Positions 25,677 through 34,469 of a stretch of DNA of 64,000 bases are shown here, piece by piece; position 1 is the stretch's first letter; the number at the start of each line of letters is the position of its first letter. The notes beneath the pieces were generated by a model. That model saw only the letters and a list, made by a program, of their open reading frames with translations. It searched no databases and had not been told where the DNA came from. The translations under genes were made by a program, and so were the position numbers. The DNA is taken from contig NZ_JAPEOX010000002.1 of the NCBI RefSeq assembly GCF_026340675.1, forward strand, positions 1,798,001-1,862,000, in the 5' to 3' direction. This DNA comes from Streptomyces sp. NBC_01264 (lineage in GTDB: Bacteria; Actinomycetota; Actinomycetes; Streptomycetales; Streptomycetaceae).

Positions 25677-25995
25677 GCGCTGACACGCATTCTGCAGCTG
25701 GGGCCCGCATCCCTCGGGGTGCGGGCCCCAGCTGCACGCATTTCCCGCGGTGCGTTCACCCGCGGTATCGATCATGGAGACACTCGGCCGACCGGCCCTC
25801 TCTGAGCCACACCGAGCCAATTGCTTTGGTTGTCGCGTCCGCATGACGCCACCGTATTCCAGCGCCTGAGCCCGTACAGATTTCCTGTCTGCCAGATCCG
25901 CTTTCGCGTCAAATTCGGCCCGTTCTCGCAATTCCCTGCGCCGCTCCTACGCTGCGGGAATTCCTTGATACGTGCCGCATCAAGGAAGGTTCCGC
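25677..25995. other. Terminator and long leader before the DEAD-box helicase gene
   Basis: Apart from the hairpin at 25693-25736 no gene is visible. The last 200 bp have lower GC than average and probably contain the helicase promoter and an untranslated leader; cold-inducible helicase genes often have one. Confidence 0.45.
25693..25736 (+). terminator. Terminator of the cold-shock gene
   Basis: A 17-bp perfect stem, TGCAGCTGGGGCCCGCA with its complement and a 10-base loop, begins 16 bp after the csp stop. It is one of the strongest hairpins in the window. Confidence 0.9.
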
Positions 25996-27516
25996 ATGAA
26001 CCCCACACGTACGAACGACCGCTCCTCCCGCACCCGCAGCCGCACCGGCGGCCCCGCTTTCGCCGCCGGCTCCGGTTCGGGTCGGGTCAGCCGATTCGGC
26101 TCACCGGCCCCCAGCCGCTCCAGCGGCCACAAGCGCTCCGGTGGCGGAGGCTTCGGCCGTCGCCCCGCCGCACTGCAGGGGGAGTTCGCCCCGCCGAAGA
26201 CGATCACCCCCGCGCTGCCCGCCGTCGAGGCCTTTGCCGACCTCGCCATGCCGGCCCAGCTGCTCGCCACGCTCACCCGTGAGGGCATGGCCACGCCGTT
26301 CCCGATCCAGGCCGCCACGCTGCCCAACACCCTCGCGGGCCGTGACGTGCTGGGCCGCGGCCGCACCGGCTCCGGCAAGACCCTGGCCTTCGGCCTCGCC
26401 CTGCTGGCCCGTACCGCCGGGCAGAGCGCCGAGTCGGGTCAGCCGCTCGCGCTGGTCCTCGTACCGACGCGTGAGCTCGCCCAGCAGGTCACCGCAGCCC
26501 TCACCCCCTACGCCCGGGCGGTCAAGCTGCGCCTGGCCACCGTCGTCGGCGGCATGCCCATCTACCGGCAGGCGCAGGCGCTGCGCGCCGGAGCGGAAGT
26601 GGTCGTCGCCACGCCCGGCCGGCTCAAGGACCTCATCGACCGGGGTGACTGCCGGCTGAACCAGGTCGGGATCACCGTCCTGGACGAGGCCGACCAGATG
26701 GCCGACATGGGCTTCATGCCCCAGGTCACCGCGCTCCTGGACCAGGTGCGCCCCGAGGGCCAGCGGATGCTGTTCTCCGCGACGCTGGACCGCAACGTCG
26801 ACCTGCTGGTGCGCCGCTACCTGACCGACCCGGTCGTGCACTCCGTCGACCCCTCGCAGGGTGCGGTCACCACGATGGAGCACCACGTCCTGCACGTGCA
26901 GAGCTTCGACAAGCAGGCCGCCACGACCGAGATCGCCGCCCGCGAAGGCCGCGTGATCATGTTCCTGGACACCAAGCACGCCGTGGACCGCCTCACCGAG
27001 CACCTGCTCAGCAGCGGAGTGCGCGCCGCGGCCCTGCACGGCGGGAAGTCCCAGCCGCAGCGGACCCGTACCCTCACCCAGTTCAAGAGCGGGCACGTCA
27101 GCGTCCTGGTCGCCACCAACGTGGCGGCGCGCGGCATCCACGTCGACAACCTCGACCTCGTCGTCAACGTCGACCCGCCGACCGACCCCAAGGACTACCT
27201 GCACCGCGGCGGCCGTACCGCCCGCGCAGGCGAGTCCGGCAGCGTCGTCACCCTGGTCACCCCCAACCAGCGCCGCGAGATGGCACGCCTCATGCAGGCC
27301 GCCGGGATCAGCCCGGAAACCACTCAGGTCCACTCGGGCGACGAGGTCCTGAACCGCATCACCGGCGCGCAAGCACCCTCCGGCATCCCGGTCACCATCA
27401 CCGCCCCGGTCGTCGAACGCGCCAAGCGCAGTACGGCCTCCCGCGGCCGCCGCGGTCCCGCTTCGGCCGCACGGCGTGCGAGCGCGCGGCAGTCCGCCTT
27501 TGATGCGGCGGCCTGA
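25996..27516 (+). CDS. DEAD-box ATP-dependent RNA helicase
   Basis: ATG 25996 is chosen because AAGGAAGG ends seven bases upstream. The 506-residue protein has a Ser/Arg/Gly-rich N-terminal tail, Q-motif FPIQAATLP, Walker A GRTGSGKT, PTRELAQQ, DEAD in VLDEADQMADMGF, SAT, and the C-terminal helicase domain with HRGGRTARAG. The C-terminal tail is basic (RGRRGPASAARRASARQ). It unwinds RNA duplexes in ribosome assembly or mRNA turnover. Its place next to csp, CBS and SCO5918-type genes matches a conserved Streptomyces stress group. Confidence 0.96.
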   Translation: MNPTRTNDRSSRTRSRTGGPAFAAGSGSGRVSRFGSPAPSRSSGHKRSGGGGFGRRPAALQGEFAPPKTITPALPAVEAFADLAMPAQLLATLTREGMATPFPIQAATLPNTLAGRDVLGRGRTGSGKTLAFGLALLARTAGQSAESGQPLALVLVPTRELAQQVTAALTPYARAVKLRLATVVGGMPIYRQAQALRAGAEVVVATPGRLKDLIDRGDCRLNQVGITVLDEADQMADMGFMPQVTALLDQVRPEGQRMLFSATLDRNVDLLVRRYLTDPVVHSVDPSQGAVTTMEHHVLHVQSFDKQAATTEIAAREGRVIMFLDTKHAVDRLTEHLLSSGVRAAALHGGKSQPQRTRTLTQFKSGHVSVLVATNVAARGIHVDNLDLVVNVDPPTDPKDYLHRGGRTARAGESGSVVTLVTPNQRREMARLMQAAGISPETTQVHSGDEVLNRITGAQAPSGIPVTITAPVVERAKRSTASRGRRGPASAARRASARQSAFDAAA

Positions 27517-27562
27517 GAACCACGTGATCAGGAAACTGACCCATCTCTGCAGGAGGCAGATT

Positions 27563-27967
27563 TTGACGCTGGTCCAGATGCAGCCCCGCTCCCCGCACGT
27601 CGACATCGTCGGCAGGACGGTGGACGACGCCATGGAGGCGGCCGGTCCGCAGGTCTGCGACGACATGACCGTCGAGGTGGCCCTGGCCGTCACGGCCGGT
27701 TCCCGCACGGATCATCTGCTCGTCTGCGACGAGGACGGCCTCTGCACCGGACTGATCACGCGGACGCGGCTCAGCGCCATCCGCGACAGCTCCGCGTACA
27801 CCGACCGGCTCCGTCTGCGCGATGTCCTCGGCCACGGCCAGCCGTTCGCCTCGCCCACGACCGCGATGGCCGAGGCCGAGCACGCGATGCGCTACCGCAA
27901 CGTTGCCGCCCTGGCCGTCGTAGACGAACAAGGCAGCGCTCTGGGCGTCCTCGCCCTCGCCCGCTGA
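27563..27967 (+). CDS. CBS-domain protein
   Basis: The probable start is the TTG at 27563, with AGGAGG seven bases upstream; an ATG at 27578 is the alternative. The 134-residue protein has two CBS repeats, VDDAMEAAGPQVCDDMTV...HLLVCDEDGLCTGLITR and FASPTTAMAEAEHAMRYR...LAVVDEQGSALGVLA. Such stand-alone pairs sense adenine nucleotides. It lies 46 bp after the helicase and probably shares its transcript. Confidence 0.85.
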   Translation: MTLVQMQPRSPHVDIVGRTVDDAMEAAGPQVCDDMTVEVALAVTAGSRTDHLLVCDEDGLCTGLITRTRLSAIRDSSAYTDRLRLRDVLGHGQPFASPTTAMAEAEHAMRYRNVAALAVVDEQGSALGVLALAR

Positions 27968-28016
27968 ACCACCTCACCGTGGCCGGACCGTTCCCTTCTT
28001 CTCTCTGTGAGGCATC

Positions 28017-28331
28017 ATGCGCTGTGTCATCGCCCGCTTCCCGTTCGACCTGACCAAGAGCGGCGTCCTGGAGTCCATGAAGGGCATCAAGCCCGAGCAG
28101 GTCATCGGCGAGTCCGTGATCATCGGCCGACGCACCTACCCCGTCAAGCAGGTCGGCCAGGTCCTCACCCGCCAGGACCGCCGCGACTTCAGCGCCGGCG
28201 AAGTCCTCCGCGCCATGACCCAGCTCGGCTTCACCTGCCACGCCGGCCTCCCCCGAACCGCAGTGGCCACACGGACGCCCAGCCCCCTCCAGCGGGCCTC
28301 CGCGATGCTCGGCACCCCCGTCACCGCCTGA
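28017..28331 (+). CDS. SCO5918-family protein
   Basis: This 104-residue protein starts MRCVIARFPFDLTKSGVLES and contains IIGRRTYPVKQVGQVLTRQD. I recognise it as the small conserved protein family named after S. coelicolor SCO5918, found next to DEAD-box helicase genes. Function is unknown. It is 49 bp downstream of the CBS gene in the same direction and is followed by a terminator. Confidence 0.85.
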   Translation: MRCVIARFPFDLTKSGVLESMKGIKPEQVIGESVIIGRRTYPVKQVGQVLTRQDRRDFSAGEVLRAMTQLGFTCHAGLPRTAVATRTPSPLQRASAMLGTPVTA

Positions 28332-28364
28332 CCGGTGGGCCCAGCGCGCCACCACCCGCACAGC

Positions 28365-28400
28365 AAGAGGGCCCGACCGGCACGCGCCGCTCGGGCCCTT
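28365..28400 (+). terminator. Terminator after the SCO5918-type gene
   Basis: AGGGCCCGA (28368-28376) pairs with TCGGGCCCT (28391-28399) around a GC-rich loop that can extend the stem. It is about 35 bp past the stop codon. Confidence 0.75.
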
Positions 28401-29102
28401 CCGCATACCCACAGGGAAGAACATTTGGGTGGACCGCACTCCGGGCGCCCTGGCATCAGCACCCTGATCGCCGCCCGCAACCGGAGCGTGTCTGAAAGAT
28501 CGTGTAAGTCCGTGATGTGGAAGCCTGGCCCGGGGCTCGGCCTCGGGCCTGTGGGCCAGGCGGATCGGACGAGTCATGGCAGACAAAAAACGAAGCGGCC
28601 GCGTCCGTGGCCAGCGACAATACGGTCGACGAGGTGGTCGAGCGGCTGCTCGACAAAGCTGACGCCTCCGGGGCGGCCCTTCTCGGTGAGGGCGGGCTCC
28701 TGACCGAGAACACCAAGGCCGTCCTCGAGCGGGCCCTGGAAGCCGAGATGAGTGAACACCTCGGCTACGAACGCGGAGATTCCGGAGGTCACGGGTCTGG
28801 GAACTCCCGCAACGGAACCTCGCCCAAGACGGTCCTGACCGATGCCGGAGCGGTCACTCTGGCGGTGCCGCGTGACCGAAACGGCAACTTCGAACCGAGG
28901 CTGGTCCCGAAGAACGCCCGCCGCCTCGCTGGGTTCAACGACCGGATCCTCTCGCTCTACGCCCGCGGGATGAGCGTGCGCGACATCCGCTCCCACCTCG
29001 CCCAGATCTACGGGATCGAGGTCAGCCCGGACCTGATCAGCAAGGTCACCGACGCCGTGATTGACGAGCTCGTGACCTGGCAGAACCGGCCTCTGGACGC
29101 AG

Positions 29103-30333
29103 GGGGGGGTTCCACTGATCGTTGCGACTCAGCAGTAGGCGAGTTCTCTTGACCAGCGTCTCATGGCCTCGGCCGGTGTTCGGTCTCCGAGGACCAGACG
29201 GGGGCGCTCGTTGAGCTCACGTTCGACTTGCGCGAGGTCGCGGGCGGTGTAGTGGTAGAGGTTCGTGCCTTTCGGGAAGTACTCGCGGAGCAGTCCGTTT
29301 GTGTTCTCGTGGGTGCCTCGCTGCCAGGGCGAGTGGGGGTCGCAGAAGTAGATCCGGAATCCGGTGAGGTCCTCTATTTCCTCATGGTGGTAGAGCTCTC
29401 GGCCCTGGTCCCAGGTGAGCGTGCGCCGCAGCGAGGCGGGCCAGGCGGCGGTCTGGGCGACGAGCGCGTCGCGGACCTGCGGAGCTTTCCAGCCTTGGGG
29501 CAGGTGGATGAGCCGGACGTAGCGGGTGGCACGGTCGACCAGGGTGCCGATCGCGGAGGCCTGTGCCTTTCCGACGATGAGGTCGCCCTCCCAGTGCCCT
29601 GCTCGTTGTCTGGCCTCTGCCTCGCGGGGGCGGGTGTGGACCGGCCGCATGTTCGGGATGGCGTTCTTGGACGGTATGCCGCGGCGCTGCTTCTTGCGGC
29701 GGGAGCGCCGGGTCCTCAGCCGGGCGGTGCGCTTGTCCAGGAGTCCGCGGTAGAGGGCGCGGTAGATGGTCTCCGGGCAGGCGTTCATGTCGGTCTGGCC
29801 AGGATGGGTGCGGGCGAGGTGACGGGTGATCTGCTGCGGTGACCAGCGCTGCCCCAGCTTGTCGTTGACGAAAGCACGCAGTTCGTTGCTGGTCTGGAAC
29901 TTCTCCTCTTTCGGGCGGCGTCGGCGCAGGATGGCCTGGTTGTGCGACCACCACGGGGAGTAGGCACCACCGGGGCAGCGGCCTCGGGAGATCTCCCGGT
30001 AGACGGTGGAGCGGTGCTTGCCGATCTCCTGGCTGATCTGCCCGGGAGTACGGCCGGCGAGCAGTCCTTCTGCGATCGCGATGCGGTCGTTTTGGGTGAG
30101 GTAGCGGTCGTCGATGGGCACATCGGGCAGGAGCATGCGTCCAGCCTTGATGAACCACAGCGAGCCAGCGCTGGTGGATACGCCCACCTGGCGGGCAGCG
30201 GCAGCCCCTTTCAGGCCACCTCTACGCAGTTCGAAGTACCTCTTCGGCACAGACAGCGGCAAACGGTTCGGCGGATGCCTCTGCATAGGACCGGCTCCTT
30301 TCAGGAGTCGCGACCACCGATGGAAACCGCCCG
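29103..30333 (-). mobile_element. IS30-type insertion sequence nested in the IS256-type element
   Basis: Imperfect terminal inverted repeats of about 26 bp are visible: left GGTTCCACTGATCGTTGCGA and right (reverse strand) GGTTTCCATCGGTGGTCGCG, both continuing GACTC. It interrupts the IS256 transposase after the codons for PLDA and before VWPII. Exact ends and the 2-3 bp target duplication are uncertain because of a run of eight G at 29102-29109. Confidence 0.8.
29129..30286 (-). CDS. IS30-family transposase
   Basis: The intact 385-residue frame has an N-terminal helix-turn-helix (LSVPKRYFELRRGGLKGAAA), a second HTH typical of IS30 (GRTPGQISQEIGKHRSTVYR) and the DDE catalytic domain with HWEGDLIVGKAQ, LTWDQGRELYHH and SPWQRGTHENTNGLLREY. 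All catalytic residues appear present, so the element may be mobile. It is transcribed opposite to its host transposase. Confidence 0.93.
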   Translation of the reverse strand: MQRHPPNRLPLSVPKRYFELRRGGLKGAAAARQVGVSTSAGSLWFIKAGRMLLPDVPIDDRYLTQNDRIAIAEGLLAGRTPGQISQEIGKHRSTVYREISRGRCPGGAYSPWWSHNQAILRRRRPKEEKFQTSNELRAFVNDKLGQRWSPQQITRHLARTHPGQTDMNACPETIYRALYRGLLDKRTARLRTRRSRRKKQRRGIPSKNAIPNMRPVHTRPREAEARQRAGHWEGDLIVGKAQASAIGTLVDRATRYVRLIHLPQGWKAPQVRDALVAQTAAWPASLRRTLTWDQGRELYHHEEIEDLTGFRIYFCDPHSPWQRGTHENTNGLLREYFPKGTNLYHYTARDLAQVERELNERPRLVLGDRTPAEAMRRWSRELAYC

Positions 30334-31167
30334 GTCTGGCCGATCATCTACATCGACGCGCTGTGGGTGAAAATCCGCTCTGGCTCGGTGACCTCGAAGC
30401 CGGTCTACCTGGCCGTGGGCGTCAACATGGACGGCCGTAAAGACGTCCTGGGCTTGTGGGTCGGCTCCGAGGGCGAGGGCGCCAGCACCTGGATGGCGGT
30501 CCTGTCCGAGCTGCGAAACCGGGGTATCGAGGACGTCTGCATCGTGGTCTGTGACGGGTTGAAGGGCCTGCCGGACGCGGTCACCGCGACCTGGCCCCAA
30601 ACCACCGTCCAGACCTGCGTGATCCACCTGACGAGAGCCTCGCTCAGGCTCTCCTCGTCGCGGGACCACCCGAAGCTGGTCCCGGCCCTGAAGGCCATCT
30701 ACACGGCCCCGACCGAGGCCGCGGCAGAGCAGGCCCTCGACGCCTTCGAGGACTCTGAGCTGGGCGAACGCTATCCGGCGATCGTCCGGACCTGGCGTTC
30801 AGCCTGGCCGGAGTTCACGCCCTACCTGGCGTTCCCGCCGGCCATAAGGACCGTGGTCTACTCAACGAACACGGTCGAATCCATGAACGCCCGGCTCCGC
30901 AAGGCCACCCGAAATCGTGGCCATTTCCCCTCGGAACAGGCCGCGTTGAAAGTCCTCTACCTCGCCGTCCGCGAGCAGATCAACCCGAAAGCGCGCGACG
31001 CGAACCACGTCGCCGCACACTGGAAAGAGGCACTGAACCAGTTCTCACTCTTCTTCGAGGACCGGCTCAGCATCCAATGACACCAGACGACTTACACAAA
31101 ATCGCTGACACGCCCCGCAACCGCGTACAGGCCGCCCTGGATCGGCTACCCGCCCGCAGGCTCGCGT

Positions 31168-31572
31168 CTATCCGCAGGTCCGACGGGGCAGGAGGGCGCG
31201 TACGGTCTTCCCGCCTTCGGGCGTGGGCGCGACGATGGTGGCGTGGGCGAGGTCTTTGACCATGGGCCAGCCGAACCCCCCGGTGTCGTCCACGAGGTCG
31301 GGAGTACGCATGCGCGGCGGGAGAGGACTGGAGTCCTCGACGGCGACCTCGATGGTGTCGGGGTGCACCGCCAACCGGAGCGTGTAGGAGCCGCCGCCGT
31401 GACGCAGAGCGTTGGTGACGAGTTCGGAGACGACCAGGATCACGGTGTCGGCGCAATCCCGATCCACGCCCCACGGCCCGAGGGCTCCGAGGAATGTCCG
31501 GGTGGCCTGGCGCGCCTCGGAGACGGCGGAGGGCGAAGCAAGGGCTGTGCACTCGGCGCTCATCGTGGTCAT
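31168..31572 (-). CDS. RsbW-like anti-sigma factor kinase (HATPase)
   Basis: ATG 31572, with GGAG upstream, is preferred to the open frame's earlier GTG. The 134-residue protein has the GHKL fold: N-box LVVSELVTNALRHGG, G1-like DDTGGFGWPMVKDL and a C-terminal GGKTVRALL strand. Such proteins hold stress sigma factors or phosphorylate STAS antagonists like the one at 21723. No sigma factor gene is nearby. The IS256-type element inserted just beyond its 3' end. Confidence 0.88.
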   Translation of the reverse strand: MTTMSAECTALASPSAVSEARQATRTFLGALGPWGVDRDCADTVILVVSELVTNALRHGGGSYTLRLAVHPDTIEVAVEDSSPLPPRMRTPDLVDDTGGFGWPMVKDLAHATIVAPTPEGGKTVRALLPRRTCG

Positions 31573-31784
31573 CGCGCGCTCCGGGTCTGCTGTCGGTGTC
31601 CGGCCTTGCCTGCCCGGTCGTTGTTCCCTGACCCACGACTGTTCAACCTGACGGGACCCAATTACCTCAGTGACACGCACTCAAAAATCTATCCTCACTG
31701 GAGTAGACATTGGGCGGTGGCGTGGTTATGGTTTCTCTCGTAACCCAGAGAGACCGCAGGGCCGGGCAGAGACGAACTGCCGGG

Positions 31785-32505
31785 CAGCAGTACAGGCAGT
31801 ACCCGTAGGTGCAGTACGCAGGACGGTGCGGTGGTGGAGTTCCGAAGCCAGGGCTGGTGCAGGACGGCAACGGGACTGACGACCGGACCGGGCGGCCCGC
31901 AGTGATCAGGGGCCACCACGAGCAGTACCCAGCAGTGAAGTCAGTGAGCAGCACCTCGGTGAAGGCGTCGGCTGCGGGCGCGCGCACCGGGAAGTTCGGC
32001 AGTGGGGTTCCAAGCCAGAGCAGACGCAGGACGGGCGACGGGGCTGGCTGCCGAAACGTGGCGCTAGACCAGGCCACGAGCAGTACAAGCAGTACGCATC
32101 ACCAGTAGTACCCGTAGTTGCAGTGCGCAGGTCGGTGCGGTGGTGGAGTTCCGAAGCCAGGGCTGGTGCAGGACGGCGACGGGACTGACGACCGGACCGG
32201 GCGGCCCGCAGTGATCAGGGGCCACCACAAGCAGTACCGCAGTTAACGCAGTGGCAGTACTTGTAGTGCAGTTCTCGTAGGTGCAGTACCCAGCAGTTGA
32301 GTCAGTGAGCAGCACCTCGGTGAAGGCGTCGAATGTGGGCGCGCGCACCGGGAAGTTCGGCAGTGGGGTTCCAAGCCAGAGCAGACGCAGGACGGGCGAC
32401 GGGGCTGGCTGCCGAAACGTGGCGCTAGACCAGGCCATGAGCAGCACAAGCGGTTAGCAGTACGCAGTATGAGCAGTAAGCATCACCAGCAGTACGTAGT
32501 CCCCC
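31785..32505. repeat. Two-level repeat array with CAGTAC heptamer clusters
   Basis: A unit of about 310 bp starting ACCCGTAG(G/T)TGCAGT occurs at 31801-32109 and again at 32109-32500, the second with a roughly 45-bp insertion. Each unit holds two related 50-bp modules (GTGGAGTTCCGAAGCCAG... and GTGGGGTTCCAAGCCAGAG...), so there are four modules. Between them are clusters of GCAGTAC or near variants, about eleven in all. It has no coding appearance and resembles neither CRISPR nor a known IS. Confidence 0.8.
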
Positions 32506-32729
32506 GTTTGGTAAGTAGTTGATCACTGAGGGAAGGAACGGAGGAGCTTAGCGCCATCAGGATCGCCCGGGCCGGCAGGTTGAAGCCCGGGTACCGCAGG
32601 ACATCGTTAGTGAGGTGGTCTCCGGTCAAGCAACCGCGATCCCCGCACCCCGATCACGCATGAGTCGGGTCCGCGGACACAGGAGGCCGGCGCAGTACAA
32701 GGGCCGGCAGATGGTGTAGTAGTTCCTTC

Positions 32730-32760
32730 GGGGCCCTGGTGCCATAGGCACCAGGGCCCC
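32730..32760 (+). terminator. Perfect 14-bp hairpin just upstream of the MerR gene
   Basis: GGGGCCCTGGTGCC and GGCACCAGGGCCCC pair around an ATA loop, ending 25 bp before the MerR start. As it lies within the likely leader, it may be a terminator of upstream transcription or an attenuator. Confidence 0.65.
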
Positions 32761-32785
32761 TCCACGCGTTCCAGAAAGAGGTTCA

Positions 32786-33127
32786 ATGACAGCAGATGAC
32801 TCGTTCGGCCGTCTCGACGACGACGACTACCCCGCCTACACCATGGGCCGGGCCGCAGCGATGCTCGGAACCACCCAAGGTTTCCTCCGCGCACTGGGCG
32901 AGGCCCGCCTCATCACCCCGCTCCGCTCGGACGGCGGTCACCGGCGCTACTCCCGCTACCAGCTGCGCATCGCCGCCCGCGCTCGCGAACTCGTCGACCA
33001 AGGCACCCCGATCGACGCCGCCTGCCGCATCATCATTCTCGAAGACCAACTCGAAGAAGCCCAACGCATCAACGCCGAATACCGCCGCGTGGCCGGCGAA
33101 TCCTCCGCTCCATCGCCCTCGGCCTGA
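32786..33127 (+). CDS. MerR-family transcriptional regulator
   Basis: The 113-residue protein has a MerR winged helix (YTMGRAAAMLGTTQGFLRAL, LITPLRSDGGHRRYSRYQL) and a short helical dimerisation tail (IIILEDQLEEAQRINAEYRR). It lacks Cys or His metal ligands and any large effector domain. Short MerR proteins of this type follow stress sigma signals in Streptomyces. AAAGAGG precedes the ATG and a strong hairpin lies in the leader. Its 3' end abuts a truncated phosphatase gene. Confidence 0.9.
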   Translation: MTADDSFGRLDDDDYPAYTMGRAAAMLGTTQGFLRALGEARLITPLRSDGGHRRYSRYQLRIAARARELVDQGTPIDAACRIIILEDQLEEAQRINAEYRRVAGESSAPSPSA

Positions 33128-33129
33128 GG

Positions 33130-33866
33130 TGACAGCCTGTTCTTCGAGATCGGCCCCGGCACGTCGCGCCCTGCGCAGGGCGCCCACGGCCAGGGTGGCG
33201 AGAAGCGCGGCTTCCACATCATGGCCCATGGCATCGGTGACGGAGAGCTGCATGGTGTCGCGGTCGACGACGTAGTCGAAGGTGTCACCGCCGACGTGCG
33301 TCGCCGGTTCCAGTGCTCCGGCGACCATGAACTGGGCTGCCTCACATGCCAGTGAGGCGGGGAGGAGCCGGTGCTGGACCTCGGCCGCCAGGTTCAGGGG
33401 ACGGGTACGGCGGCCCCATTGGTAGACGTCGGTGAAGGACCGGTTGGCGATGACGATGTAAGCCCGGGCGTGCGCGGTCGCAGCGATCTGCCTCATCCCG
33501 TCGTCGTCCGGACGGTCCGGCAGGAACAGTTCGACCAGGCCGGTGGGCGTCGCCGCGATTGGTGACGGGCGCCAGCACCCTGACCAGACCGTCTCCCTCC
33601 AGCTGGACGGCAGGCCGTTGCGTGCGCAATACGCCCGCCTAGACGGTGCCCGGCAGAGCGACGCGCTCAGGGGGCTCACTGGACTCGACGTCGTCGGCTG
33701 CCCCGAGAGGCACCACAGACGACCCGGTGAAGTCCACGATCAGGAACGTGGCCGCAGCAGCGTTCAGGCGGCCCCTGAGCATCCGGGCGACGACATCCAG
33801 CGACTCCACAGAGGAGGCGGCTTCCGCTGCCGCGAGCGCCGCTACCGCCCGTGCTGCCGAGCTGGT
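33130..33866 (-). pseudogene. PP2C/SpoIIE-type serine phosphatase (RsbU-like), decayed and truncated
   Basis: Leftward sequence encodes VESLDVVARMLRGRLNAAAA in one frame, then after an in-frame stop near 33640 LQLEGDGLVRVLAPV-like sequence. After a shift near 33550 comes GLVELFLPDRPDDDGMRQIA to ATHVGGDTFDYVVDRDT and LSVTDAMGHDVEAALLATLA, the metal-binding core of PP2C phosphatases. The C-terminal third is missing where it meets the MerR gene. Several lesions make it non-functional. It probably once dephosphorylated a STAS antagonist in the same stress module. Confidence 0.8.
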
Positions 33867-34079
33867 TCACCCGACAAGCGGGCAGCGGCCCGTACTCGGG
33901 AAATGTCGCCCCCATCGCTGCCTGCGCTGGGAGCCACTGTCCGGCCACGAGCGTAGCGCGCACGCCCGGAGTGCTCTGCTCACTGGGTTGCGCGGCAAGT
34001 ACGGGATGCGGTCGGGCAGACGCGAACCGGTGGTGCACCGAGCCGCCACGTCCGGTCGCCTGGGACGAGGAGCTGGTCT

Positions 34080-34469
34080 GTGAGCAGGATGTGGATGTAC
34101 GCGCAGGACAGCGGATACACGCCCGCGCAGTCATTGGTGGGATTCACCGTGGAAGCCGCTGACGGTGCCATCGGGCACGTGGACCGCCAGCAGGACCAGT
34201 CCTGCATGCAACACCTGGTGGTCGACACCGGCGTGTGGGTGTTCGGCAAGAGCGTCCTGATCCCGGCCGGGGCCGTCACGCGCATCGATGCCGAAGTGCA
34301 GGCGGTAAGGGTCTCGGCCACGCAGGAAGAGATCAAGGCCGCGCCACGGTTCATCACCGACAGCGAAACAGCCGAACACGACTACCTGTCCGCGGTCGGC
34401 AACTACTACGTCTCCCTCCGCCGCCCGCTCGCGCCCGGATCCGAAACCGGTCGGTCTCCTGCTCAGTAG
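34080..34469 (+). CDS. PRC-barrel domain protein
   Basis: From a GTG at 34080, with GAGGAG upstream, it encodes 129 residues. The sequence YTPAQSLVGFTVEAADGAIG, then HLVVDTGVWVFGKSVLIPAG and VTRIDAEVQAVRV, is a PRC-barrel with the usual DTG and LIPA motifs. It resembles PRC-barrel proteins of general stress regulons. It is convergent with the HlyIII gene, overlapping it by 7 bp. Confidence 0.88.
   Translation: MSRMWMYAQDSGYTPAQSLVGFTVEAADGAIGHVDRQQDQSCMQHLVVDTGVWVFGKSVLIPAGAVTRIDAEVQAVRVSATQEEIKAAPRFITDSETAEHDYLSAVGNYYVSLRRPLAPGSETGRSPAQ

Larger units (their letters stand above)
28607..31080 (+). pseudogene. IS256-family (mutator-type) transposase split by an IS30-type insertion
   Basis: The 5' part runs from a GTG near 28607 to about 29101 (VDEVVERLLDKADASGAALL, MSEHLGYERGD, SPDLISKVTDAVIDELVTWQ). 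The 3' part resumes at 30334 in the same frame (VWPIIYIDALWVKIR, then ICIVVCDGLKG-type and STNTVESMNARLRKATRNRG) to the TGA at 31080. Rejoined, it gives a full mutator transposase of about 410 residues with its DDE residues intact. Only the nested insertion appears to inactivate it. Confidence 0.9.
28483..31114 (+). mobile_element. IS256-type insertion sequence with 8-bp target duplication
   Basis: The ends are imperfect inverted repeats: left GGAGCGTGTCTGAAAGATCG, right (reverse strand) GGCGTGTCAGCGATTTTGTG, both followed by GTAAGTC. The 8-bp direct repeat CCGCAACC flanks it at 28475-28482 and 31115-31122. Removing the element rejoins CCCGCAACCG without gap. The transposase gene is interrupted by an IS30-type element, so the total of 2.6 kb contains about 1.4 kb of IS256-type DNA. 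Confidence 0.85.
31573..32785. other. 1.2-kb non-coding region dominated by a complex repeat array
   Basis: No supported gene. The repeats at 31785-32505 are described separately. A strong hairpin (32730-32760) precedes the MerR gene. Leftward frames through the repeats look like proteins of 120-136 residues but are duplicated with the repeat and Pro/Arg-rich; I do not call them. Confidence 0.6.

Noticed and set aside
31667..32449. Leftward frames of 127-136 residues through the repeat array
   Set aside because: They are nearly identical to one another because the DNA is duplicated, have no ribosome sites or domain features, and are Pro/Arg-rich as expected for non-coding GC-rich DNA.
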